Part shown: in pieces, positions 37,101 through 46,716 of the stretch
Numbering within the stretch: the first letter of the stretch is position 1
Layout of the letters: every line of letters begins with the position of its first letter
Origin: Mya arenaria
Taxonomy: Eukaryota; Mollusca; Bivalvia; Myida; Myidae
DNA: 64,000 nt
Direction of reading: 5' to 3'
NCBI RefSeq assembly: GCF_026914265.1
Contig: NC_069132.1
Coordinates: forward strand, 35,582,932-35,646,931
Program-made: the position numbers and the translations under genes
The notes under the pieces: generated by a model
The model's input: only the letters and a program-made list of their open reading frames with translations
The model's database searches: none
What the model was told of the DNA's origin: nothing

Positions 37101-40100
37101 CTAGATGTTACATTGGTTACAAGATGGAAATGAATCTGTTAAGGAGCTATTACATTCAAGCAGCACTTTACAGCAATTTTGCTCATAGCATTATGTTTGA
37201 AATGTAATGCTTTTGAAGACATAAAATAATTATTTTATTAAAGGTTTGCAGCTTATAAACTTTTCCTAATCGTGTTTCATAAATGTTTGTATTAAATGAC
37301 AACTCTTTTGAAATCCTATATATATATTCTTTGCACAAAATTGAAAGTTTAAAGTTAAATCAGACACAACATTAAAAAAAACAGATTTAATGATGCGAAA
37401 AATTACAACAAGCTAGTTTAAATATAAACATCCTACAAGTCGATGTTCTAGACATTTTCATCTGATTTTAACAATAAAAACAGGACAGGTTTGGAATGGT
37501 CTAATTACAGGACACAACTGATCTTCCCCCACCCATCACGTTTGACATTGAAGCAAGAACGGACCTGCCCAAGTCTAAGGTGGGTAAAACAAAAGATAGT
37601 ATATGTCTTTAAGTATATAAAAGTGTGTATAGCTCAAAAATGCCGAAGTCTAAGATGCATACACCAGAGTTAATTTTCGTTGTACAAGTATATATATAGC
37701 TATAACTTTGGTGTTTTAATGTGACTTGTCAGTAATGGTTTTTAAGTCAAATATGTAAATTTGATAACTAAGCAGCATATCAATAGTGAAGATAAGACCC
37801 TCTGACTTCCCGATCATTAATGCTAACAGATGTTTTAATTTTAAAGTCAAAACAGTAACTGGAGACAGGTTATATTGGTGATCCAGTCTTAGAAATTGGC
37901 CTTTTGGACGAACAAGCCACAACCCTTTAACTATTTTGCATGCTATCAAATTTTGTCTACAAGCCCTGCTTTATAAAATCGAGACTTCAAGCAAGCCTGA
38001 AAAGCTTTTTACCTGTGCAAGGCTTGTGGGCTTGTGCTAATTTCTATCATTGGTTATTTATTGTAGTTCTATGATCTCCATCAGAGAGTTTTTGATGGAT
38101 TTTCTGTTTTGTTCTTTTACAGGACAGTTACTTTCCAAATGACACAGTCAAAAATGGTGTAGTGAAGTTCCTAAAAGATTATTTCCTGGTCTACGACTCT
38201 GATGATCGAACAGGATTGGCGGGAGCGTACCATGAGACAGCCATGTTTTCACTGTCCACATCTTATAACCCAACTGTTCAAAACAAGTATGTGGAATTTA
38301 TGTGTTTAATCAAGTTCATGTAATAAATTTTGCTAATTGAATTAAGTCACTTTGAGGAGTCGTGGCCTGTATATTTAGTTTTCCAAATTTTATTATGTTT
38401 ATTTGCTGATTTTATAGTCCAATAAAAGCAGTAGGATGTTTTTAGGTTATCTTATGGAAAATGTTTGTTTTGAATTGAATTAATCATACAGTGTATTGAT
38501 TTGATAATGAAATACTCTGTTGATTATTATATTGTACTTGTTGAAAAGTTTATTCGATGACAGGTATTTTTAAATTAGTAAAAACTTACATATGTGTTTC
38601 TTGTGAGGGGGCAAATGAATTTAAAGCAACTATGGGTAATACAGAAAACTTTTTTAATGTCAAACCTCATTTAACCCTTTGCATGCTGGGTAAATTGTCG
38701 TCTGCTCAAAACTGTCGTCTGGTTTATTCTAAATTTCTTTCAATTTACTTAAAACTTTGGGGATATATTGACTGAGTGGCAAACAGCTTGGAACCTGACC
38801 AGGCGCTGAGTTACTCGGCGTCTGGTCTGGTTCCAAGCTGTTTGCAAAGCCTTTAAAATCACCATCAGCAGCCTAAGCGTTAAAGCTGATTTGTATGTGT
38901 TGATCATTTATTTTTCAGACAGACGTCATTGTCAACCTATATTGATGAAACAAGGAATTTGCTCAGAGTCTACAAAGATACATGTAAGCCAAATACTTGA
39001 TCATTGTATATTACAGGAAATTGTTCGTCTTTGTTTTGATACCAAATTGAAATACAATGTTTCTTTCTCAAATTTAAATGATGGTAACTTGGTTTACATT
39101 TCTTGATAAAGGGCTAGCTATTTTATTTTGACATTTAACCCACATTAAAAAGTTAATTTAATGTGAAAAGGTTGAAATAAAAACAGGAATCTTATCTTCT
39201 AGAATCGCTTTATTTTTCCTCTCTAGGGTTGGTAGTATGTTTAAATGGTTAGGCCAGAATGGTTATAGAAGGTGATTCTTTTCCAATTAAAACTGTGCCT
39301 CTGGTATTGAGATAATTTACTTATAGTTTTGGAACGCAGTTAAGGAGGTGGAAGCTTTTTATCACATTTGTTTTTGAAAAAAAGTGTAGTTAATGTCATA
39401 GTCTTTTTATCATTGCCACATTCAGCACGGTAATGCAAAAGCTTTGGCCAAAACTTTCTTTAAGATATTCTTATGAAATTTTGTACATATCTTACTGGTG
39501 GCCCATAACTCAAACAAACTTTTGTAGCCACTGTAAATCATTGACATACATGTACATATTTTGCTTGTAATATCTGAATTACCTAATATCATTATCTTTT
39601 CCGTAACAGCACGGAAATTCAAGACATTAAAGAACGGCAACAAGATTGTGGCTCAGCTCTGCCTGTTACCAAAGACACAACATGATCCAAACTCCTTCGT
39701 CGTAGACTGCAACTTCGCAACGGTAACTATATTTTGAAAAAATATTAACTGAATTGCAAGATTGATCATGTATTTGTTAAAACATCTTTTTAGCTTGATT
39801 TTCAACACAACTATAACCTGATACAAATCTCACAGAAGTGAATTATATCGGAAGAAAACTGGGGACCGTTCCATTGAAGAGCCTTAGTCACAACCTCAAA
39901 AATCTGAAAAAACATTAAAGATGGCAACTACTAGATTTTGTTGATAATCTCAACTTTGTGTTTGAAAATAATCTAATACTGGCTCAAGTTCAATTAAAAA
40001 AAAATATTGCAGCGTAAAGATAATATAATAGAAAGATTATAAGTATCTTCCATGGCCGAGAGTGTAAGATTCATTCCGACCCGAGCGTAGGGTGTTTTGC

Positions 40101-43100
40101 GGAAACGAGGTTTACCGAGTTTTCGCAAAACTTCCTGCGCGAGGGTCAGGATGAAACTATCTTACACGAGCGGCTATGGTAGATGCTTTTTCTCCCACCT
40201 CAGTTAAACAAAATTAATTAAAAATGTATTTTTTGCTGGAACTCTTTTGTGCTTAGTGAAAATAATTGCGTATGGATATGCGATAGCACGTGGTTGTCAT
40301 GGATACGCGCGCAATGATCCAGTTAATGTTAATAGTCAAATCGGTCTTTTTAAATAGTTCTAAGGAAAATGAAGCATTATTTCTTGAATGGTGCTTGAAA
40401 ACTGTTTTATGGGGACACTTGAAGCGAGAAATAATTAATTAGCGTTCTAAATATTACCATAAGACAAGACTTCCTTGATACTACTGACGACAGTCTTCAA
40501 CAAGGTAGGTAATTATAATGTGGTGACCGTTAAAAAAGAAGTTCCATACGGGCATTTTATCTTCGCCCGTGGGCAAGATAAGAATATCTAGTCTGGTTAA
40601 ATTATTGGATCTACTTATCTGAGGTGGGAGAAAATTTCAACTTGCAACTCAAATATTTAATGAAACGGGGTCCATTGTGAGAGACTAAATGCCAGTGTCC
40701 GTGGTGATTCGCAAACCCACAGCCTTTTGTGTTTAGTAGCTCTTTTTATTGATGTAAACTTTTCTACATACTTTTTTAAGCATATCTATCATAACCTTAT
40801 GATCAAGGACAGATTGAGATTTAAGTTGTGTAAGCCATAAAATATATGTTCTTTGTAAATCAAGACGAGCATGAACATGTGTTTTATAGATTAAATTTAT
40901 AATTCATTGCATTTGATGTCTTTATTTTTACAGGCTCAGATGATCAGTTTCAACATACAGGGAGTTTTTAAAGAAGGTAAGTGAAAACTTACACATACAT
41001 GTTACATGTAAAAGATAGGTATAAAATCCGATAAAATGTTATCAGTGCCATTCAACTGATTTCAACTATGAGCTTGAATTATGATTTCTAATAAATCACA
41101 ATGAGAATCTAACTAAACAATTATCAAGGTGAGAAGCTAGTCTGTGAATGTCAAGGCTGTTTGGGCTAATGTCAAGGCCCAATGGCCTAGGTGAGAAGCC
41201 AGTAGGCTAACGAATGGGCAACCCAAACAAAATCGATTCAATGCGTTGTCTGTGTTGAAATATATGGATGGCATATTTTTTTCCAGTGGACAAGAAGTCT
41301 GACAAGCCGCCGATGAGAGCCTTCAGCAGAACATTTGTAACAGTTGCTAGTGGAAGCGGGTATGTCAGTTTAGCTGGCTTACGTGTTCACAATTACGTTT
41401 AATAAATACATATGGGTAGCAAGTCAGAATACTCTTCTGGCTAATATTTTAGTTAAGTTGAGTTCCTTGGTTAAATGAGAATGAAATGGACACACGTTGT
41501 CATGCCTTTGTGTCGCTCTTTTACTTATAGTTACCTTAATTGCTATTTTTAGATGTAAAATTGAGAATATTTGAAATAGATTTGCTTGCTGATTACTAAT
41601 ATGGAAAATAAATGACCAAAAGTACATCATGTATAAAGTTATTTCAAATAAAATCGTACATCTTCTAAAAACTTTTTCGTTTGTATTATTTCGGTAAAAC
41701 TTTTACATTTTCTTATTCTTCAAACAAAACCATATCAAATGATACTTAATTTATTCTGGGTTACTTGTCATTCAAAATTCAAATTCAAAATTGGTGTATT
41801 GGATTCGACAATCTCACATTTTTTTCTTGTAAATTATTTGGGAATTATTAATCTTTTCATGGCATCTAGATAAAATATCTGTATGAAACTGCTCTACCTT
41901 TCAGCATGGTTATAGTCAATGATGTCTTGACAGTGACCAACGCATCTCCGGACCAAATTCAGGTATCATGCCTAGTCGTCATCATTTTTTCCCCATACTT
42001 TAGAGACTCATCAATCATAATGCAAATTGTTTCCTTTTTGCTTCTTTAAAGAAATAAGCATTTTAGATTTAAGATGAAATGGTCATTTCTAAAATTGAAA
42101 ATGTTTGCATTTTAGTGTACTGAATTAATATTTTTAATAAAATATAGACCCTGTTTTAAAATATTTTTCAAACATCCACTGTCATTCCTACTTTAACAAT
42201 GTACACTTTTTGTCAGACTGCCTTCAAGAACCCGGCCCCCACCCCCTCCTCTAGCCCCATACCCCAGACATCGCCCACAGAACCATTTGCAGCCGCAGGG
42301 CTCACCGAGATACAGACACAGATGGTTGCCAGCTTCATGAATGACTCCAGAATGAACTCTGAGTGGTCGGCAAAGTAGGTTTTTGATTAGCTTATCTGTA
42401 TTTCAAAAAGAAGTCAAGGTATTGTTATGGCTTAGGTGTTCATTTTAATTTATTTATGTTTTTATAGTGTTGTTGTGCCAATTAAAACAAATATATAATT
42501 TTTAAGATATTCGCATGAAACTCGGTACACGTGATGACAATGTGGCAGGTCCCATAACTCTAGGTAAAATGAATATTGAGTTATTCCATTTGGTTAACTG
42601 AGAAAAACAGATGAGCATTTACATCCCCTTGCATTGCTCTTGTCTACTTTCGTTTTTTGGGAACATTTTGAATTTCTATTTTTAAATGTTTAGCTTTGTT
42701 GTGGTTGATTTTGGTGGACATTCATTTTTTTGTTTGATAAACAAACATTCAACAAACAAATGTATATTAACGATTAAGTTATGAACACAAGTACTATGTA
42801 AGAATATGGAAGATAAGGTACATCATTTCTGAATTAAAACTAACAGTTGAGGGCAATAATAAGATGTTTTAAGGAGACGTTTCAGTAATAGTACATTTGT
42901 ACATGTATTATGATGCTGTATTTTCTTTAAACTTTTTATCTTACAACCATTATGAAACAAGTAATAAACAACATTAGATGAATTACTCTTGCATGAGAGT
43001 GTGGTCTTATGCTATGGGTGGGATGAGGGATGTGTTTGGATTGGTGGAAACCTAGTTGTCTTGCTTGGTTACCCGAAACCAAACTCACAAAGGCGGGGAA

Positions 43101-43856
43101 TTGAACCTTGGATGCCTTGGTGGGAAATAAATGCGCGAATCATTGCCCTAACCAGGCAACATCGACTTGTGTGTCTAGGATTAAACTTCAACTGTATGAT
43201 TGAGCTACAACTGTATATTACTGTGTTTTCAGATGTTTGGTACAGAACAACTGGGAGTACGCGAAAGCTGGTCAGAACTTCCTAGAGCTCCAGGTATAGT
43301 AGTATAATACGATTGACTAGTCATCGTTTTATGTTAATCTTTATCTTCAGTTATAAGTAAATCTTTAAAAACGAATTCAGATATGAATAGAAAAACAAAC
43401 AAGCCTAGTAACAGAGAAGAAAATGCACCCTTGGTTGGTTTTACAAGCTTGTCAAAAAATGAGGCCTTGGCTTGGCTATAACTCTAACTTGAAATGACTT
43501 GGAATCTCTATATCTCAAAAGGTGTTCAAGATTTTCACATTACATTCAGTGCACATGTTACCAGTTATAATACACACATGTATATATGAAAGGTGAATGA
43601 CTCTTGCTTAAGTAAAAGTTGAGTGATGCCCCTTTACTGAAGGAAAAAAACCCAGACCAGCGTTGGCTTTCCCTCCCTGTCACTCTTACATTGTTTATTT
43701 AAACTATATATTTTCCACATGAAAGGGATCAAATCAATAGTAAAGTCTAGTTTTCAGATGTCAATAATTGATGATATTTATAAAAAAACAAACAAAAAAA
43801 ATTCTTTTTTTTTCCAGCAAAAGGGCCTTATACCACCAGAAGCATTCAAAACGTAA
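28164..43856 (+). CDS. nxf1: Nuclear RNA export factor 1 (NXF1/TAP), complete, 22 coding exons
   Basis: NXF1 pairs with NXT1 and carries bulk mRNA through nuclear pores. Exons: 28164-28215, 29139-29219, 30188-30356, 30985-31070, 31313-31395, 31726-31809, 32222-32326, 33112-33183, 33841-33999, 34895-35002, 35221-35330, 37058-37094, 37511-37579, 38123-38286, 38919-38983, 39610-39722, 40934-40976, 41287-41359, 41905-41962, 42217-42374, 43233-43293, 43818-43856. They sum to 1989 bases, exactly 662 codons plus TAA, with every junction GT-AG and in phase. Order: RGG-rich head (1-149), RNA-binding domain from DWYKVTIPWGKK, LRRs with LDVSNNKL and LNLANNK, NTF2-like domain with LPKTQHDPNSFVVD and GVFKEVD, and a C-terminal TAP-C/UBA domain with CLVQNNWEYAKAGQNF. 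Human NXF1 has 619 residues; the extra length is mainly in the head. The start AACATGG is a good Kozak context. Confidence 0.96.
29671..30109. mobile_element. hAT-like MITE in NXF1 intron 2
   Basis: Left CATGGACCTATAAACCATGG and right (reversed) CACGGACCTATAAAGCATGG extend to GATTGGCAACT as inverted repeats of about 31 bp. ATGTAAC flanks both sides (29664-29670 and 30110-30116), a 7-bp perfect target duplication that fits the hAT superfamily. No ORF is visible. Confidence 0.85.
31313..33183 (+). CDS. nxf1: NXF1 exons 5-8: RNA-binding (RRM-like) domain
   Basis: Residues about 130-244. DWYKVTIPWGKKTEKDFIL matches the first strand and helix of the TAP RNA-binding domain, followed by VPFVPTYFHYEDKNAVFYVN and the strand MTILVKPSQPP. 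This domain binds the retroviral constitutive transport element in vertebrates and cellular mRNA in general. All four exons keep the phase. Confidence 0.93.
33841..37094 (+). CDS. nxf1: NXF1 exons 9-12: leucine-rich repeat domain
   Basis: Residues about 245-382. SNRYDPATKALNLSCLH opens the domain as in other NXF1 proteins. Two clear repeats follow (LVQLDVSNNKLQSLE, MKVLNLANNKINMLEEL), then WLTLDGNPLCDKF and the cap VRRLFPKVLKL. The last piece is a 37-bp microexon (37058-37094). Intron 11 is the largest of this part at 1.7 kb. Confidence 0.93.
34066..34385. mobile_element. Small MITE with CAGGGATGTG ends
   Basis: CAGGGATGTGATTTG starts the element and CAATCACATCCCTG ends it. TTTAT occurs directly outside both ends. 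Inside are the palindromic GCGGAATTCCGC and a run of 20 C followed by 10 A (34127-34156). The ends resemble hAT-type termini. It sits 66 bp after the exon 9 donor of NXF1. Confidence 0.72.
35331..37057 (+). other. nxf1: NXF1 intron 11
   Basis: Contains three spaced copies of AGTACTGG...CCCAGGAAA near 36225, 36320 and 36408, a weak tandem pattern of about 90 bp. A minus-strand frame at 35866-36138 has no recognisable family. I see no gene. Confidence 0.45.
37511..41962 (+). CDS. nxf1: NXF1 exons 13-19: linker and NTF2-like domain
   Basis: Residues 383-577. The linker LPPPITFDIEARTDLP leads into an NTF2-like fold starting VVKFLKDYFLVYDS and continuing GAYHETAMFSLS, LPKTQHDPNSFVVDC, SFNIQGVFKEVD, RAFSRTFV and MVIVNDVLTVTNA. 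In known NXF1 this domain dimerises with NXT1 and forms one FG-nucleoporin site. Exon 15 (65 bp) and exon 17 (43 bp) are small but in phase. Confidence 0.94.
38669..38884. mobile_element. Hairpin MITE in NXF1 intron 14
   Basis: Imperfect terminal repeats TTTAACCCTTTGCATGCTGG and (reversed) TTTAACGCTTAGGCTGCTG bound a near-perfect hairpin, in which GCAAACAGCTTGGAACC pairs with GGTTCCAAGCTGTTTGC (38780-38846). The element ends 34 bp before exon 15. Confidence 0.7.
40043..40634. mobile_element. Hairpin-headed TIR element, copy 2
   Basis: A hairpin at 40043-40186 has the outer stem GTGTAAGAT/ATCTTACAC, then GACCC/GGGTC and the inner stem TTTTGCG/CGCAAAA around the loop core at 40104-40121. TTTTCTCCCACCTCAG follows it, and CTGAGGTGGGAGAAAA closes the element. 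A second small hairpin (ACGGGC..GCCCGT) lies near the right end. The layout equals that at 5890-6428, though stem sequences differ. It lies in NXF1 intron 16. Confidence 0.72.
42217..43856 (+). CDS. nxf1: NXF1 exons 20-22: proline-rich linker and TAP-C (UBA-like) domain
   Basis: Residues 578-662. The linker FKNPAPTPSSSPIPQTSP is followed by IQTQMVASFMNDSRMNSEWS, CLVQNNWEYAKAGQNFLELQ and KGLIPPEAF before TAA at 43854-43856. NWEY corresponds to the NWDY loop that binds FG repeats in human NXF1. The final exon has only 12 codons. Confidence 0.94.
42965..43168 (-). repeat. tRNA-derived SINE in NXF1 intron 20
   Basis: On the minus strand, GTTGCCTGGTTAGGGCAATG (A-box region) and GGTTCAATTCCCCGCC (B box) lie about 35 bp apart, then about 110 bp of tail leads to a T/A-rich end near 42965. 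This is the organisation of a tRNA-derived SINE. Its head lies 64 bp before exon 21. Confidence 0.7.
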
Positions 43857-44771
43857 TCCTGGATGGAATCTATTTGATTGACTTCAAACGTACATGCAGC
43901 ATACTGGATAGCTCTCTTAGTGACTGTTCATATTCATCAGAGGGGACAGATCTTTGAAGTTTATGAATACAAGATGGAAAAAATAGCTGAATAAATGTCA
44001 AATCATCACTGTGCACACACATTTTTAAAACTGACAGCATTACTGTTACATGTGTTTGGTTAGTGAAAGGTGCTGAAATTTCGTGAAATTCCCAAGAGGA
44101 TCTGTAAAGAGCAGAAGTAGCTGCATTGTCTCCAGTGAGATCAGTATATTGTATCAAAGAGCTGTTGGAAAATCATTATGCTATATTTGATAATCAGCTG
44201 GTTTCCAGTGAGAACAGTACATAGTGTCAAAGAGCAGTAGGAAAATCATTTTGCTATATTTGATAATCAACTGGTTTCCAGTGAAAACGGTACAGAGTGT
44301 CAAAGAACAGTGGAAAAAAAGCTTTATATTATAATGTCTTTGATGTCGTGATATTACTGTGTTTAATTGGTTAACTAATATCTCATGAATTGCTGACAAA
44401 TATTGTACTTGTATCAGTTCTGGTCATGTTAAGATGTACTGAAATATGTCTCCTGTTTTATGTAAATATGTCTCCTGTTTTATGTCGATGTCAATGTTTG
44501 TTTGTTAAATGTCGAGGGGCATAGATGATGCATGTTTTATTTAACTTTTTTACATGTGTTATGTATGAGAATTTTAATTGTAAATTTAATTGTAAATATT
44601 GTAAATATCTCATGATCGAAATAGACAAAATAATGATAGTAGTAATGATGACTTTTATCTCTGTCAATTTGTCAAGTTAGTCAAGTAAGCCAGGAGAAAT
44701 CATGTGTTTTAATTGATATGTTTTGTTTAAACTGATGAGGTCAACAATAAAACTTGAATTAAAAAAAGAGT
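43857..44771 (+). other. nxf1: NXF1 3' untranslated region
   Basis: From the stop codon to just beyond the poly(A) signal. It contains three imperfect tandem copies of a unit of about 73 bp, with CCAGTGAGA at 44132, 44204 and 44278, and the repeated TATGTCTCCTGTTTTATGT near 44446-44484. Confidence 0.65.
44746..44751 (+). terminator. nxf1: Poly(A) signal AATAAA of NXF1
   Basis: AATAAA lies about 890 bp after the stop codon and is followed within 10 bp by an A-rich run at 44757-44767. It is a canonical polyadenylation hexamer on the gene strand. Confidence 0.65.
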
Positions 44772-44984
44772 TATGTACCTTTGAAATTGAACTTTCTCCA
44801 GCCCTTTATGAGAGGTAATGGAGCTTTCCTCTTCCACAGCTTAAGAAGATTTATTCTGATACACGAGATACATGATTAGTATCAAGTTTACCATTGTCTT
44901 ACTTAAAAGTTACATCACTTTTCGATATGGTCCACTATGTTGACTAGTGCAGACCACATGTGTGCTCCAACATTTCTGATTACG

Positions 44985-45430
44985 TATGTCCATTTCCCAC
45001 TCATTGGCACTACAACGGAAGACGTACTGGAGCATAACAAAAGGTTGGGGCTCCAATGAGTGCCATGCTCAACTGTTACAGATCTAATACTACCACAGTG
45101 ATAATTTATTCTATATGGTCCATTTTAGAAACTTTTAAACAATCCAAACAAAAACAGTGATATACAAATTAGTTATCAGATAATTATGCACGTACAAAGG
45201 TTATATTGCAAATTAATGAAACCCATTATGATACAATACCTAGCCTTACATAATATCGGTAGTTTTTCAGAATGGTAGTTTTTCAGAATGCGAATGTAAA
45301 AAAGACTCCTTTACAAAACGGTTACAAAACTACGTAAACAATATAAACACATACAATTACATGTATTCCAATTACTTGAAAGCATTTTGTGTCTCCAGAA
45401 ATATGCCGGTAATGAAATCTTCACTGTGTT
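44985..45430. repeat. Segmental duplication unit 1, part 3' of the fibrinogen-like copy
   Basis: Closely matches 51435-51860, for example TCCCACTCATTG.CA, ATAACAAAAGGTTGGGGCTC and ACAGTGATATACAAATTAGT at both places. It marks the 3'-flank of the duplicated gene block. Confidence 0.82.
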
Positions 45431-45593
45431 TCCAGAGAAGGATTAAGACATCATAGTATGATATAAACGAAAAAAAAAACGACAACAATACTTCACTGGT
45501 TCTGCGCATTTTTGCGGAAAATCAGTCTTCTATCTTTTGCGTGTAATGTTTTGTGATAAAACGTAACCGTAGGGCGTTTCAACTGCGTGAATA

Positions 45594-46392
45594 CTAAATT
45601 TTACGCCTTATTTTCATATCAGCCCTCACAAGAGAGACGCCATTGCCAATCCAATGTTCCCAGGTTATGCCTTGACCTTGTTCGGTATTCCCAAATGCCC
45701 CGTTTAGATTAGCGTCATGGCATCTGTTGTACCACTAGCCACCTTTGTGTCTCTGAGCACAGTTAGCGCTACTGTTATCGATCCTTCGTAGAAAACTTCA
45801 CCCCGTTATGGTGAGCCATGCCATCATTTGCATTTCCAGAGTAGCCGTCGACAAACAAAGTGTACTCACTTTGTGCATCACCCACCGAAAATACTTCGTA
45901 ATTGGCGTAGCGCGTGTCTCCAGTGGTAGCCATCAGGTCATTTTTGAGTTCGTACCGGCCTTGTGAAGTGATCATAGAAATGTTTTGGTTTCCCAGCCAG
46001 AAGTTGTTTGCTAGGTCACCAAATCCCGTTTGATATTCGTTCCACGTCTTGTAGAAGTCAGTGTCCGAGACACGGCGCTGGATCACCGTCCACCCGCCAC
46101 CATCAACGTCCATATCGCAGCTCACGTTAAACCCTGTCTGCATTGGACGGTTGGGATATATTGTGAAGATACCCGACTGTTTCCCGGCTCGTTGCAGTTC
46201 TGTACAGTCCTTTGGCTTTACGTCAGTTGAATGAGTTGACCCGCACGAGTCGTGTACGTTAAGCACAGCGTTATAGTTAACATTAGCGCCGGAGCTTGTC
46301 ACCCAAAAGAACAGACCGATTGCTTGTATAAAGCTTCTTGCCCCCATCATGTCTCCAGACAGAATGTGCAACATTCGGAACTCCTCGGCCAT
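45594..46392 (-). pseudogene. Fibrinogen-related gene copy 1, broken at the 3' end
   Basis: Open from ATG 46392 to 45775, with a secretion signal after MMGARSFIQAIGLFFWVTSS, then DCTEL, FNVSCDMDVDGGGWTVIQRR, the block through NFWLGNQNISMITSQG, and ANDGMAHHNGVKFSTKDR. After STKDR an 8-base shortfall relative to the intact copy shifts the frame, and the downstream Trp pair reads TAG-TGG, so the last third (NGVSLVRADMKIRRKI) is no longer joined. The calcium-site Asp cluster is lost in the same place. The ATG comes from an inserted MITE (see 46373-46706); the ancestral-type start would be 46350. It may still make a truncated secreted protein, but the C-terminal fibrinogen subdomain would be missing. 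Confidence 0.85.
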
Positions 46393-46706
46393 TTTTTTCA
46401 AAAACAACCTCGGATGTATGCAGGTACATCAGTTGAAGTAGTTCGTAAAATTTTGAATTATATCATTAATTAAATGTAGTGTTTTAGAGTTGTATATATT
46501 GATCTAAGTTTAAATTGATTGCCATTGAATTGTATTATTGCAAACATAATAAAGAATCCCAAGAGTTAAATCACAAAGTTTAACTGCTAAATAAAATTAC
46601 TACGCGATCTACTTGCAGCGGACTTAAACGTACCACTTTTTGAGTATGTAAACCGTCCAAATACATCCGAGGTTGTTTTCGATAAAATGGCCGAGGAGCT
46701 CCGAAT
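46373..46706. mobile_element. Mutator-like MITE inserted in fibrinogen-related copy 1
   Basis: ATTCGGAACTCCTCGGCC and (reversed) ATTCGGAGCTCCTCGGCC begin inverted repeats of about 46 bp that run on to AACCTCGGATGTA. GAATGTGCAA flanks both sides (46362-46371 and 46707-46716), and the other two gene copies have this sequence once with no insert. The 9-10 bp target duplication and long inverted repeats point to the Mutator superfamily. No ORF is visible. Confidence 0.88.
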
Positions 46707-46716
46707 GAATGTGCAA

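Noticed and set aside
37095-37510. Constitutive transport element in NXF1 intron 12
   Set aside because: Only GGTAAGACTAG resembles a CTE loop. The paired internal loops and stems that define a CTE were not seen, so it is kept only as a question.
42965-43168. A functional tRNA gene
   Set aside because: A and B boxes are present but no full cloverleaf forms, and the tail fits a SINE.
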